64,000 bases of DNA from Bradyrhizobium quebecense (GCF_013373795.3 NZ_CP088022.1:2418001-2482000); one strand, 5' to 3'; shown: positions 1-10,599, counted from the stretch's first letter. The notes: generated by a model from the sequence alone, not told the origin. Numbers and translations are program-made.

Positions 1-1136
1 ACTGGAATGCCACAACGCCACTTCGCCAGGAGGCAAAGGCGGCGATGGCTGCTGCATGGGAATTGAGCGGCAATCCGTCCTCGGTGCACAGCGAGGGACG
101 CCGCGCGCGCCGGCTGGTCGAGGATGCCCGCAATGCGGTGGCGAATGCGGTCGGCGGCCGGCCGCAGGACGTCGTGTTTCTCTCCGGCGGGACCGAAGCC
201 AATGCGCTCGCATTGACGCCGGGACTGCGCCGCGGTGCAGGCGCGCCGGTCAGCCGGCTCCTGGTGTCCGCGATCGAGCATGCGTCTGTCCTCGCGGGCG
301 GACGGTTTGCGCGTGAGGCCACCCTCGCGATCAATGTCACGCGCGCCGGGGTGATCGATCTCGATCATCTGCGTGCGCTGCTGGCCGACGGTGCGCCCGC
401 ATTGGTCTCGGTGATGCTGGCGAACAACGAGACCGGCGCCATCCAGCCGGTGGCTGACGTCGCCGAGATCGTCCACGCGGCCGGTGGCCTGGCGCATGTC
501 GATGCGATCCAGGCGTTCGGCAAGATTCCGTTCGATCTCGCCTCGACCCAGGCCGATCTGGTGACGCTGTCGGCGCACAAGATCGGTGGACCGAAGGGCG
601 CAGGCGCACTGGTGCTTGCCGAAGGCGTCGAAGGACTGGAGGCGTTCCTGCGCGGCGGCGGGCAGGAGCTCGGACGACGGGCAGGGACCGAGAACGTCGC
701 AGGGATTGCCGGCTTTGGTGCGGCCGCGAAGGCCGCGATGGTGGCGCTGAAGGCCGACGCCGCCGGCGTCAGGGGACTGCGCGACCGGCTCGAGCACGGG
801 CTGCGGCAGACGCCGGACGTGGTGGTCTTCTCCGATAACGTAGAGCGGTTGCCGAATACCGTTCTGTTCACGGCGCCCGGCATGAAGGCCGAAACGGCGG
901 TCATCGGATTCGACCTGGCGGGGGTAGCGGTGTCTTCCGGTTCCGCTTGCTCGTCGGGCAAGGTCCAGCCGTCCCACGTCCTGGAGGCAATGGGATACCG
1001 TCAAGAGGTGTCCCAGGGAGCGGTGCGGCTCAGTCTTGGCTGGTCTACCACGGAGACAGACGTGGATTTGGCCCTCAAGGCTTGGCGAAAGCTCGCCGAT
1101 ACCTTAGTTAAGGGAGCGCGACGAAACACAGCTTGA
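1..1136 (+). CDS. Cysteine desulfurase (NifS/IscS class), 5' end outside window
   Basis: PLP enzyme that takes sulphur from cysteine for Fe-S cluster assembly. The reading frame is open from base 3, reading WNATTPLRQEAKAAM across the first ATG at 45. WNATTP is the usual N-terminal motif of this family, so the gene starts a few codons left of the window and 377 residues are visible. The PLP lysine lies in SAHKIGGPKG and the catalytic cysteine in SSGSACSSGK. It precedes sufB by 96 bp in the same direction and probably feeds the same pathway. The later gene at 4877 is a second desulfurase of the SufS group, so the operon has two. The function is secure, but the choice between NifS and IscS is not. 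Confidence 0.93.
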   Translation, partial: WNATTPLRQEAKAAMAAAWELSGNPSSVHSEGRRARRLVEDARNAVANAVGGRPQDVVFLSGGTEANALALTPGLRRGAGAPVSRLLVSAIEHASVLAGGRFAREATLAINVTRAGVIDLDHLRALLADGAPALVSVMLANNETGAIQPVADVAEIVHAAGGLAHVDAIQAFGKIPFDLASTQADLVTLSAHKIGGPKGAGALVLAEGVEGLEAFLRGGGQELGRRAGTENVAGIAGFGAAAKAAMVALKADAAGVRGLRDRLEHGLRQTPDVVVFSDNVERLPNTVLFTAPGMKAETAVIGFDLAGVAVSSGSACSSGKVQPSHVLEAMGYRQEVSQGAVRLSLGWSTTETDVDLALKAWRKLADTLVKGARRNTA

Positions 1137-1200
1137 ACAGTTCTAAGCGGGTGATTTCGTCTTCAAAGCATCGTAAGAGACTTCGGAACTTGAGATCCAC

Positions 1201-1219
1201 CGCGGTCCTTGAAACCGCG
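1201..1219 (+). promoter_or_regulatory. Small hairpin directly before the sufB ribosome binding site
   Basis: CGCGGT (1201-1206) and ACCGCG (1214-1219) form a 6-bp stem with a 7-nt loop. It ends one base before the GCGGAGGA binding site (1221-1228) of sufB. In the mRNA it could affect translation or mark a processing site. This is seen in the sequence only, and a regulatory role is a guess. Confidence 0.3.
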
Positions 1220-1232
1220 AGCGGAGGATTGA

Positions 1233-2729
<1,497 letters not shown>

Positions 2730-2787
2730 TCCATCCCGCTAACGGCGCGGCCAACGCGCCTTGCGGATGATGCTCAGGAAAAATCAG

Positions 2788-3540
2788 ATGTCTCTGCTTG
2801 AAGTGAAAGATCTGCAGGTTCGTGTCGAGGAGCGCGAGATCCTCCACGGGCTGTCGCTCACGGTGAACCCGGGCGAGGTGCACGCGATCATGGGGCCGAA
2901 CGGTTCCGGCAAATCGACGCTCTCCCACGTCATCGCCGGCAAGCCCGGCTATGAAGTCACCGGCGGCCAAATCCTGTTCAAGGGCGAAGACCTCCTGGAG
3001 ATGGCGCCCAATGAGCGCGCCGCCAAGGGCGTGTTCCTGGCGTTCCAGTATCCGGTGGAAATCCCCGGCGTGACCACCTGGAATTTCCTCCATGCGGCGC
3101 TCAACGCCCAGCGCAAGGCGCGCGGCGAGGATGAGATTTCGTCGCCGGCCTTCCTCAAGAAGGTCCGCGAAGTGGCGAAGTCGTTGAGCATCCCGCAGGA
3201 CATGCTGAAGCGCGGCGTCAACGTCGGCTTCTCCGGCGGCGAGAAGAAGCGCAACGAGATCTTGCAGATGGCGCTGTTCGAGCCGGCCGTCTGCATCCTC
3301 GACGAAATGGATTCCGGCCTCGACATCGACGCGCTGCGGATCGCCGCCGACGGCGTCAATGCACTGCGCTCGCCGGAGCGCGCGATGGTCGTCATCACCC
3401 ACTATCAGCGGCTGCTCAACTACATCGTGCCCGATTTCGTGCACGTGATGTCGAAGGGCCGGGTGGTGAAGAGCGGCGGCAAGGAACTGGCGCTGGAGCT
3501 GGAAGAGTCCGGCTACGCGCAGTTCGAAGACGCTGCCTGA
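2788..3540 (+). CDS. sufC: SufC, ATPase of the SufBCD complex
   Basis: ABC-type ATPase that powers Fe-S assembly on SufB-SufD; it is cytosolic and not a transporter. It has Walker A GPNGSGKST at residues 36-44, signature FSGGEKKRNEI near residue 148 and Walker B CILDEMDSGLDID near 170. The start is placed at the ATG at 2788, preceded by AGGA eight bases away. An in-frame TTG at 2761 would add nine unlikely residues. This gives 250 residues, the standard SufC length. It lies between sufB and sufD. Confidence 0.97.
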   Translation: MSLLEVKDLQVRVEEREILHGLSLTVNPGEVHAIMGPNGSGKSTLSHVIAGKPGYEVTGGQILFKGEDLLEMAPNERAAKGVFLAFQYPVEIPGVTTWNFLHAALNAQRKARGEDEISSPAFLKKVREVAKSLSIPQDMLKRGVNVGFSGGEKKRNEILQMALFEPAVCILDEMDSGLDIDALRIAADGVNALRSPERAMVVITHYQRLLNYIVPDFVHVMSKGRVVKSGGKELALELEESGYAQFEDAA

Positions 3541-3557
3541 CAAATGCGGGTTCTCAG

Positions 3558-4880
3558 ATGAACGTTGTTGCAAAGACCGAGACCGGGCGCGCGCTGGGCG
3601 ATGCTTTCGCCGTTGCGCGCGACCGTCTGCCGGGCAAGGGCAAGATCGCCGATCAGCGCCGCGAGGCGTTCGAGGCTTATGAGCGCCTTGGTCTGCCGCA
3701 TCGCCGGATCGAGGACTGGAAATATACCGACCTGCGCGCGCTGATGCGCGAGGTGCTGCCGCTGGCCCCTGCGCCGGATGCGGCGGCGCTGGGGCGTGCT
3801 GCTGCTGCGGTCAAGCTGCGGGCGATCGACGGCGTACGCCGCCTGGTGCTGGTCGATGGCGCGTTCGCGCCCGACCTCTCCGACCTCGGTAATCTCGATA
3901 AGGGACTGAGCATCCGCCCGCTGCGCGAGGTGCTCGATGCCGGCGAGGACGCGCTTTCCGCGCAGGCCTTTGCGTCAGACACGTCCAATCCGATGATTGC
4001 GCTGAACGGCGCAATGGCGACCGATGGCGTCGTTATCGACATCGCCAATGGCACGGTGCTGGCCCAGCCGCTGCACATCGTCCACGTTGCATCCGGCGCG
4101 ACGCCGGCTGCGATGTTCACGCGCTCGCTGCTCCGGCTCGGCCGCGATACCGGCGTGACGCTGGTGGAGAGCTATCTCGCCGGCGAGGGCGCCAAGGCTT
4201 ACCAGACCCATGATGGGCTGATTGTCGCGATCGGCGACAATGCGCGGCTCGATCATGTGCGTCTGGTCGAAGACAGCGTCGATGCCTTCAACATTTCCTC
4301 GGCGACGGTGACGCTTGGCGCGCACGCCCATTTCAACACGTTCGGTCTGACCTCGGGCGGTCATGTCAGCCGCTATCAGTTGACGGTCACCTGCGCCGGC
4401 GAAGGCTCCAATGTCGAGACCAACGGCGTCAATCTGATCAACGGCAAGCAGCACGCCGACACCACGCTGTTCGTGGATCATGCGGTGCCGCACTGCGCGA
4501 GCCGCGAGATCTTCCGTGCCGTCGTCGACGACCGTGCCCATTCCGTGTTCCAGGGCCGCATCATCGTCCGTCCCGACGCCCAGAAGACCGACGCCAAGAT
4601 GATGACCCGCGCGCTGCTGCTGTCCGACGACGCGGAAGCCGACAACAAGCCCGAGCTCGAGATCTTCGCCGACGACGTCACCTGCGGCCATGGTGCGACC
4701 ACCGGTGCGCTCGACGAGAGCCTGCTGTTCTACATGCGCGCCCGCGGACTGCCCGAGAAGGAAGCGCAGGCGCTTCTGATCCAGGCCTTTGTCGGCGAGG
4801 CGATCGAGACGATTGCCAGCGACGCGTTGCGCGAGGTCGCAATTGCCACCGCGCAGCGCTGGCTTCAGGCGAGGGCGTGA
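3558..4880 (+). CDS. sufD: SufD, Fe-S cluster assembly partner of SufB
   Basis: Paralogue of SufB that forms the SufBC2D complex. The 440-residue protein has an N-terminal helical part with the family motif RRIEDWKYTDLR near residue 53. The C-terminal beta-helix core includes HGATTGALDESLLFYMRARG. It starts 17 bp after sufC, and its stop overlaps the GTG start of sufS, which points to coupled translation. Length and context fit SufD. Confidence 0.95.
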   Translation: MNVVAKTETGRALGDAFAVARDRLPGKGKIADQRREAFEAYERLGLPHRRIEDWKYTDLRALMREVLPLAPAPDAAALGRAAAAVKLRAIDGVRRLVLVDGAFAPDLSDLGNLDKGLSIRPLREVLDAGEDALSAQAFASDTSNPMIALNGAMATDGVVIDIANGTVLAQPLHIVHVASGATPAAMFTRSLLRLGRDTGVTLVESYLAGEGAKAYQTHDGLIVAIGDNARLDHVRLVEDSVDAFNISSATVTLGAHAHFNTFGLTSGGHVSRYQLTVTCAGEGSNVETNGVNLINGKQHADTTLFVDHAVPHCASREIFRAVVDDRAHSVFQGRIIVRPDAQKTDAKMMTRALLLSDDAEADNKPELEIFADDVTCGHGATTGALDESLLFYMRARGLPEKEAQALLIQAFVGEAIETIASDALREVAIATAQRWLQARA

Positions 4881-6124
4881 GCATGCACAAGGCGGTCGCC
4901 AACGGTTCCTACGACGTCGCCCTGGTGCGGCAGGATTTCCCGGCGCTCGCCATGCAGATCTATGGCAAGCCGCTGGTCTATCTCGACAACGCGGCCTCGG
5001 CGCAGAAGCCGAATGCGGTGCTCGACCGCATGACCGAGGCCTACAAGAGCGAATACGCCAACGTGCATCGCGGCCTGCATTACCTCGCCAATGCCGCGAC
5101 TGAGGCTTATGAGGGCGCCCGCGGCAAGGTCGCGCAGTTCATCAACGCCCGCCGCACTGAAGAGATCGTCTTCACCCGCAACGTCACCGAGGCGATCAAC
5201 CTGGTGGCGTCGTCCTGGGGCGGGGTGAACATCAAGGAGGGCGACGAGATCGTCCTCTCGATCATGGAGCACCACTCCAACATCGTGCCGTGGCACTTCC
5301 TCCGGGAGCGCCATGGTGCCGTGATCAAGTGGGCGCCGGTCGACGACGAGGGCAATTTCCTGATCGAGGAGTTCGAGAAGCTCCTGAGCCCGCGCACCAA
5401 GATCGTCGCGATCACCCAGATGTCGAACGCGCTCGGCACCCTGGTTCCGGTCAAGGAGGTGGTCCGGCTCGCGCACGCCCGCGGCATTCCGGTGCTGGTC
5501 GACGGCGCGCAAGGCGCGGTGCATCTGCCGATCGACGTCCAGGACCTCGATTGCGATTTCTACGCCTTTACCGGCCACAAGGTGTACGGGCCGACCGGCA
5601 TCGGCGCGCTCTACGCCAAGCACGAGCATCTGGTGGCGATGCGGCCGTTCAACGGCGGCGGCGAGATGATCCGTGAAGTGGCCAAGGACTGGGTCACCTA
5701 TGGCGATCCGCCGCACAAGTTCGAGGCGGGGACGCCGCCGATCGTCGAGGCGATCGGGCTGGGTGCTGCGATCGACTACGTCAATTCGATCGGCAAGGAG
5801 CGGATCGCCGCGCATGAGCATGAGCTGCTGACCTATGCGCAAGACCGCTTGCGCGAGATTAACTCGCTGCGCGTGATCGGAACCGCCCGCAACAAGGGGC
5901 CGGTGATCTCCTTCGAGATGAAGGGCGCGCATCCCCACGATGTCGCGACTGTGATCGACCGGCAGGGCATTGCGGTGCGTGCCGGCACCCATTGCGTGAT
6001 GCCGCTTTTAGAGCGGTTCAACGTCACGGCCACCTGCCGCGCATCCTTCGGGATGTATAATACAAGGGAAGAAGTCGACCATCTGGCGCAAGCGCTGATC
6101 AAGGCGCGGGAATTGTTCGCATGA
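4877..6124 (+). CDS. sufS: SufS, group II cysteine desulfurase
   Basis: PLP-dependent cysteine desulfurase that supplies sulphur to SufBCD. The PLP lysine is in TGHKVYGPTGIGALY, and the catalytic cysteine in GTHCVMPLL is residue 373. The usual SufS C-terminal region RASFGMYNTREEVD is present. The GTG at 4877 overlaps the sufD stop, and an ATG at 4883 is an alternative start. No sufE gene is seen next to it. The next gene overlaps by four bases (ATGA). Confidence 0.96.
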   Translation: MSMHKAVANGSYDVALVRQDFPALAMQIYGKPLVYLDNAASAQKPNAVLDRMTEAYKSEYANVHRGLHYLANAATEAYEGARGKVAQFINARRTEEIVFTRNVTEAINLVASSWGGVNIKEGDEIVLSIMEHHSNIVPWHFLRERHGAVIKWAPVDDEGNFLIEEFEKLLSPRTKIVAITQMSNALGTLVPVKEVVRLAHARGIPVLVDGAQGAVHLPIDVQDLDCDFYAFTGHKVYGPTGIGALYAKHEHLVAMRPFNGGGEMIREVAKDWVTYGDPPHKFEAGTPPIVEAIGLGAAIDYVNSIGKERIAAHEHELLTYAQDRLREINSLRVIGTARNKGPVISFEMKGAHPHDVATVIDRQGIAVRAGTHCVMPLLERFNVTATCRASFGMYNTREEVDHLAQALIKARELFA

Positions 6125-6492
6125 CCGATACAGCCGAAGTCAAGACGGCCACCATGGAAACCACCTCGGCGCTGCCGGCGGAGGAGACCGAGCGCATGAG
6201 CGGCGAGATCGTCGCGGCGCTGAAGACGGTGTTCGACCCGGAAATCCCGGCCGACATCTACGAGCTCGGCCTGATCTACAAGGTCGACCTCAAGGATGAC
6301 CGCTCGGTCGACATCCTGATGACGCTGACCACCCCGAACTGCCCGGCAGCCGGCGAGTTGCCGCAGATGGTCGAGAACGCGGTTGCCAGCGTCCCCGGCG
6401 TCGGCGTCGTCAACGTCAATCTGGTGTGGGATCCGGCCTGGACGCCGGACCGGATGTCGGACGAGGCGCGCCTCGTCCTCAATATGTGGTGA
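6121..6492 (+). CDS. sufT: SufT-like DUF59 (MIP18 family) protein
   Basis: Small DUF59 protein of 123 residues, the family that helps Fe-S cluster maturation or delivery. The core LKTVFDPEIPADIYELGLIY and the TTPNCPAAGELP motif with the conserved cysteine are present. It overlaps sufS by the ATGA arrangement and precedes sufA, so it is part of the suf operon. Orthologues in suf operons are called SufT. The biochemical role is inferred from the family. Confidence 0.9.
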   Translation: MTDTAEVKTATMETTSALPAEETERMSGEIVAALKTVFDPEIPADIYELGLIYKVDLKDDRSVDILMTLTTPNCPAAGELPQMVENAVASVPGVGVVNVNLVWDPAWTPDRMSDEARLVLNMW

Positions 6493-6547
6493 TGAGTTAG
6501 GGGATTGAACCTAAGCTCGAGATTGAATTGTCGCTGGGACTGACCAC

Positions 6548-6946
6548 ATGGATGACATGACACAAGCCTCACCGACCCCAGCCAAGCCGAAGCGGCCGCG
6601 CCCGCAGGTCATGAGACTGACCGATGCCGCGGCGGACCGGATCACCGAGCTGACCAAGCGCGCCGATTCCGAGATCGTCGGCCTGCGGGTCGGCATCAAG
6701 AATGGCGGCTGCGCCGGACAATCCTACACCGTCGAATACGCCCATGAGATCCGTCCGACCGACGAAGTGGTCGAGGACAAGGGCGTGAAGATCCTGGTCG
6801 ATCCGAAGGCCGTGCTGTTCCTGCTTGGCACCGAGATGGACTACGTGGCCGACAGGATGCAGGCCCAGTTCGTGTTTAACAACCCGAATCAGGTCTCCGC
6901 CTGCGGTTGCGGCGAGTCGGTGCAGCTCAAGCCGGCGACGGTCTGA
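6548..6946 (+). CDS. sufA: SufA, A-type Fe-S carrier protein
   Basis: HesB/IscA-family carrier that passes Fe-S clusters to target proteins. The 132-residue protein has the three conserved cysteines: Cys55 in GGCAGQSY, and Cys119 and Cys121 in SACGCGES. The N-terminal 20 residues are rich in Pro, Lys and Arg. It follows sufT by 55 bp and appears to be the last gene of the operon. A-type carriers in suf operons are called SufA. Confidence 0.93.
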   Translation: MDDMTQASPTPAKPKRPRPQVMRLTDAAADRITELTKRADSEIVGLRVGIKNGGCAGQSYTVEYAHEIRPTDEVVEDKGVKILVDPKAVLFLLGTEMDYVADRMQAQFVFNNPNQVSACGCGESVQLKPATV

Positions 6947-7096
6947 TCGCCGCTGCGCCCTCGCGAGCGCGCAATCGCGCTCGCGTTTTGGATCCTATAC
7001 CTACCATCGTTGCATGTTGACGCCGTCGTCGACCATACTGCGCTGCCAACAGGCTGCGGCTGGCGCGTTTGGCTGCGCTGGAACAATGGTGGGCAT

Positions 7097-7564
7097 ATGG
7101 ACCGCGAATTCCTGACCGACCTGTTCGCCGATTTCGGCCCGGTCACGCTGCGCCGGATGTTCTCCGGTTACGGCATCTCCGCTGACGGTACTAATTTCGC
7201 GCTCGCGCTGCGCGCCGGGCTCTACTTCCGCGCCGATGAGGAGACCATCCCGCAATTCGAGGCCGAAGGCTGCGGGCCGTTCCAGTACCAGACGCGCGCC
7301 AAGACGGTGACGGTGAACTCGTACTGGCAGCTGCCGGCTCGGTTGTTCGACGATGCCGAGGAGCTCGCGGTCTGGGCACGCTCGGCGCTCGGTGCCGCCC
7401 AGCGCGCCGCGCTGCGCAAGCGGCCGAGGAAACGACCGGCCGCGCCGAAGTCGAAGACGCCGGTGAAGAAGGCCGCGGCGAAGAAGACAGCGGGAACGAA
7501 GATCACCGCAAAGTCGTCCACGGCTCAGAAGAAGCGCGTGCCGAGGAAACGGCCGTCGTCCTGA
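7097..7564 (+). CDS. TfoX N-terminal domain protein with basic tail
   Basis: Residues 1-100 form a TfoX N-terminal domain (MDREFLTDLFADFGPVTLRR, then MFSGYGI). In other bacteria this domain is linked to competence regulation. The last 50 residues are a Lys/Arg/Ala/Pro-rich tail with KKAAAKK-type repeats, probably disordered and able to bind nucleic acid. The start is the ATG at 7097, where domain homology begins and a GGTGGG stretch lies upstream. There are 155 residues. No competence genes are nearby, so the role is unknown. Confidence 0.8.
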   Translation: MDREFLTDLFADFGPVTLRRMFSGYGISADGTNFALALRAGLYFRADEETIPQFEAEGCGPFQYQTRAKTVTVNSYWQLPARLFDDAEELAVWARSALGAAQRAALRKRPRKRPAAPKSKTPVKKAAAKKTAGTKITAKSSTAQKKRVPRKRPSS

Positions 7565-7580
7565 GGGCCAAATGCATCTA

Positions 7581-7698
7581 CGTCATTGCCAGGAGCTCGC
7601 GACAAAATTGTAAGGCAATTTTGCGCTGAAGCGACGAAGCAATCCATCTATTCGCATTTGCGGGCAGATGGATTGCTTCGCTTCGCTCGCAATGACGG
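7581..7698. repeat. Nested extragenic palindromic repeat
   Basis: Three nested or adjacent inverted repeats occupy the gap between two convergent genes. The outer arms are CGTCATTGC (7581-7589) and GCAATGACG (7690-7698). A middle pair is CAAAATTG (7603-7610) and CAATTTTG (7616-7623). The inner arms are CGAAGCAATCCATCT (7635-7649) and AGATGGATTGCTTCG (7666-7680). Elements with these ends are common between genes in Bradyrhizobium and relatives. It may also act as a transcription stop for both flanking genes. Confidence 0.75.
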
Positions 7699-7720
7699 CG
7701 GGGAGAAGAACGCGGACCGG

Positions 7721-8821
7721 TCACGCTACGCGGGTCTGGGTCTCGGCGCTGTATTCCGGGTCGGCTTCGCAGATCACGCGGTTGCGGCCGGCGCGCTTGG
7801 CGGCATAGAGGCAGGCGTCGGCGCGCTCGATCAGGGAATCCGTGTCGTCGACCGGCTTCAGTATGGAGACGCCGACCGAGATCGTGACACGGCCGAGGAT
7901 CTCGCCTGTCGACTTCTTCTTCAGCTCCTTGGCCATCACGGCACGGCGGATGTGGTCGGCGACTGTCAGCGCCTGGCGCAGCGCAGTGTTCGGCAGCACC
8001 ACCGCGAATTCCTCGCCGCCATAGCGGGCGGTGATGTCCTGGCCCTTGATGGTCTGCTTCAGCGTTTGTGCCACCAGCCGCAGCACCTGATCGCCGGTGA
8101 GATGGCCGTAGGAATCGTTGAACGACTTGAAGTGATCGATGTCGAACATCAGCAGCGACAGCGGCTCGCCGCTGGCCAATGCGGCCTGCACAGCCATGTC
8201 GATCGAGCGGTCGAAATATTTCCGGTTGCCGAGGCCGGTGAGCGGATCGGTCAGGCTCTCGGCGCGGATCGCCTCAAGGCTGTGTTGCAGGTCGCTGATC
8301 TCCGACTTCGATAGCGCGAGCCGGTTCTCCAATGCCTGATTGGTCTCGCGCATCTCGCGCGTCGATTTGGCCAGCCCCTCGACGATGCTCTTGATCTGGT
8401 CGCGCGTGGTCGCGGTCGAGAGGCGGTCGCTGGCGCCGACGAGGCTCGCGTCGTAAGTCGCGGACACGCCGAGCGCATCGGTGATCAGCCGCATGACGGC
8501 GTCGATCTCGCCGATGACGCGCGCGCCGACCTTGTCGATGCGGTCCGAGGTCTTGATGTGCGAAAGGTAGGTTTCGTAGATCTGCTCGAGGTCGGATTCA
8601 GAGAGCTTGCCGCTTCGCGCCAGCGTCTCGTTGATGACCTTGTTGAGCGGTGCGTTGTATCCGGTCGCGTAGACGTACCAGATTTCGTAGTTGCGCGGCA
8701 CGGCGGTCTGGCGAAGCGAGCGGATCTGACCAAGCGCAACTTCGGCAAAGGCCAACGTACGTTCGTGTTCGTCCAGTAGCTTGACCACTGTCACGTCCTT
8801 AATACACGCGATGCCGGTCAT
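7721..8821 (-). CDS. Diguanylate cyclase (GGDEF domain)
   Basis: Makes the second messenger cyclic di-GMP. The C-terminal half is a GGDEF domain with intact DPLTGLGNRKYFDRSID entry and an active-site GGEEF in ARYGGEEFAVVLPN. The allosteric inhibitory site, normally RxxD, reads KGQD, so feedback control may be weak. The N-terminal 180 residues are helical with no recognised sensor and no transmembrane segment, so the protein is probably cytosolic. The ATG at 8821 is chosen (366 residues); a TTG four codons upstream is possible. Gene-specific signals are unknown. Confidence 0.9.
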   Translation of the reverse strand: MTGIACIKDVTVVKLLDEHERTLAFAEVALGQIRSLRQTAVPRNYEIWYVYATGYNAPLNKVINETLARSGKLSESDLEQIYETYLSHIKTSDRIDKVGARVIGEIDAVMRLITDALGVSATYDASLVGASDRLSTATTRDQIKSIVEGLAKSTREMRETNQALENRLALSKSEISDLQHSLEAIRAESLTDPLTGLGNRKYFDRSIDMAVQAALASGEPLSLLMFDIDHFKSFNDSYGHLTGDQVLRLVAQTLKQTIKGQDITARYGGEEFAVVLPNTALRQALTVADHIRRAVMAKELKKKSTGEILGRVTISVGVSILKPVDDTDSLIERADACLYAAKRAGRNRVICEADPEYSAETQTRVA

Positions 8822-9068
8822 GCCCGGCAGCAATGACTAAATTATTGGCGCGAAGGTACGGGACGAGAATGAAGGCAAGGTAAACAGTGGAACTACGGGG
8901 ATTTCGCCGCGACTAATGTCATACGAGCTCGATTCCGGCGTGGGTCGGGCTCGGCTTTCGCAAGCTTTTTCGCTTGCTCGCCATTGCGCCGCGAAAACTG
9001 CGCGCATTTGCTTCAAACGCGAGGGATCAGCGTGTGCGTCGGTCGCCCGCGGCGACGCGGCTGCCGGG

Positions 9069-9091
9069 AAAAACCGCCGCTGGCGCGGCGG
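9069..9091 (-). terminator. Intrinsic terminator of the rhlE-type gene
   Basis: On the minus strand a perfect 7-bp stem (CCGCCGC / GCGGCGG, positions 9091-9074) with a 4-nt loop is followed directly by TTTTT. It lies 15 bp after the stop codon of the helicase gene. Confidence 0.85.
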
Positions 9092-9105
9092 CATCGGAGC
9101 CGGCC

Positions 9106-10599
9106 TTAGGCGCGTGCGCGCACAGGCCGCAGCAGGAAAGCGGGCAGGTGCGAATGATCGGCGGGCTCGTGGTCCACCTCGCGCTGCGGCCGCGATGGCT
9201 CGGCACGCCCGATCGACGGCACGTGCGACGGGGTGGCCCGGGGCGAGGTGCCGCGGCCGTGGCGCGGTTCGCGCTCCGGCTTGGCTGCACGCTCCTGGCG
9301 GGGCTCCTGGTCCTGACGCGGCTCGCGTTCACCGTGACGCGCTTCGCGTTCACCGTGACGCGGCTCGCGTTCACGTCGCGGCTTGCGGCCGCCACGGGTA
9401 CCGTCGCGCGAACCTTCGCGGCCGCGCGCGCGGCGCGGCGCGGCGTCGTCGTCCGAGGCTTCGCTGTGAACGGTGAAGTCGCCCTCGGCGCGCGGGATCG
9501 CCTGGCCGATCAGCTTCTCGATCGCCGTCATCGACTTGCTGTCGAGCGATGTGACGATGGAGATCGCGGTACCGGTGCGTCCGGCGCGGCCGGTGCGGCC
9601 GATGCGGTGGACGTAATCATCGGGGTGGTGCGGCACGTCGAAATTGAAGACGTGGCTCACCGCGGGAATATCGAGGCCACGGGCGGCGACGTCGGAGGCG
9701 ACGAGCAACGGAATCTCGCCCTTGCGGAATTGATCCAGCGCCGCGGTGCGGGCGGACTGATCCATATCGCCGTGGAGGGCGCCGACACTGAAGCCGTGCT
9801 TCTGGAGTGACTTGTGAAGGACGGCGACTTCGCGCTTGCGATTGCAGAAGATAATCGCGTTGTTGAGGTCCTTGGCGTCCCGCAGCAGCCGGCGGAGGAT
9901 CTCGCGCTTGTCATGCGCCTCGCGACCGGCCGGGACCTGCAATTGCGTGACGGTGACGGCGGTGGTTGCGGGTTTGGAGACTTCGATCCGCGCAGGATTG
10001 TGCAGGAAGGCCTCGGTGATGCGGCTGATCTCCGGGGGCATCGTCGCGGTGAAGAACAGGGTCTGCCGCGTGAACGGCACGAGCTTGCAGATGCGTTCGA
10101 TGTCGGGAATGAACCCCATGTCGAGCATGCGGTCGGCTTCGTCGATCACCAGCAGCTCGACGCCGGTGAGCAGCAATCCGCCGCGTTCGGTATGGTCGAG
10201 CAGGCGGCCGGGCGTTGCGATCAGGACGTCGACGCCGCGCATCAGCTTGGAGTCCTGGTCGCCGAACGAGACGCCGCCGATCAGCAGCGCCACGTTCAAT
10301 TTCTGGCCGGCGCCGTATTTGTCGAACTGCTCCTTCACCTGCGCGGCAAGCTCGCGGGTCGGCTCGAGGATCAGGGTGCGCGGCATGCGTGCCCGCGCGC
10401 GGCCCTTCTCGAGAAGGGTGAGCATCGGGAGAACGAAGGCAGCGGTCTTGCCGGTGCCTGTCTGGGCAATGCCGAGGACGTCGCGCCGGGCGAGGACGTG
10501 CGGGATTGCCTGTTCCTGGATGGGAGTGGGGGTGGTGTAACCGGTGGCCGCAACTGCGGCGAGGACCTTATCGGACAGGCCTAGATTGGAAAAAGACAT
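9106..10599 (-). CDS. rhlE: DEAD-box RNA helicase, RhlE type
   Basis: ATP-dependent RNA helicase of 497 residues. All core motifs are present: the Q-motif region TPTPIQEQAIP, AQTGTGKTAAF (Walker A), VIDEADRMLDMGF (DEAD), FTATMP and HRIGRTGRAGRTG. After about residue 385 it ends in an Arg/Glu/Gly-rich tail with tandem seven-residue repeats of the HGEREAR type. Such tails bind RNA in this family. It is monocistronic, with a long leader upstream and an intrinsic terminator downstream. RhlE is the best match, but DEAD-box subfamilies are hard to separate by eye. Confidence 0.92.
   Translation of the reverse strand: MSFSNLGLSDKVLAAVAATGYTTPTPIQEQAIPHVLARRDVLGIAQTGTGKTAAFVLPMLTLLEKGRARARMPRTLILEPTRELAAQVKEQFDKYGAGQKLNVALLIGGVSFGDQDSKLMRGVDVLIATPGRLLDHTERGGLLLTGVELLVIDEADRMLDMGFIPDIERICKLVPFTRQTLFFTATMPPEISRITEAFLHNPARIEVSKPATTAVTVTQLQVPAGREAHDKREILRRLLRDAKDLNNAIIFCNRKREVAVLHKSLQKHGFSVGALHGDMDQSARTAALDQFRKGEIPLLVASDVAARGLDIPAVSHVFNFDVPHHPDDYVHRIGRTGRAGRTGTAISIVTSLDSKSMTAIEKLIGQAIPRAEGDFTVHSEASDDDAAPRRARGREGSRDGTRGGRKPRREREPRHGEREARHGEREPRQDQEPRQERAAKPEREPRHGRGTSPRATPSHVPSIGRAEPSRPQREVDHEPADHSHLPAFLLRPVRARA
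9321..9380. repeat. 21-bp tandem repeat inside the helicase tail
   Basis: About three copies of a 21-bp unit (core CGCGTTCACCGTGACGCG) follow head to tail, the last one shortened. They encode the seven-residue repeats RHGERE(A/P) of the helicase C-terminal tail. Such units can expand or shrink by slippage. Confidence 0.8.

Noticed and set aside
9318..9380. Short direct repeats that could look like a CRISPR array
   Set aside because: The 21-bp units are adjacent, without spacers, and encode protein repeats in the helicase tail.
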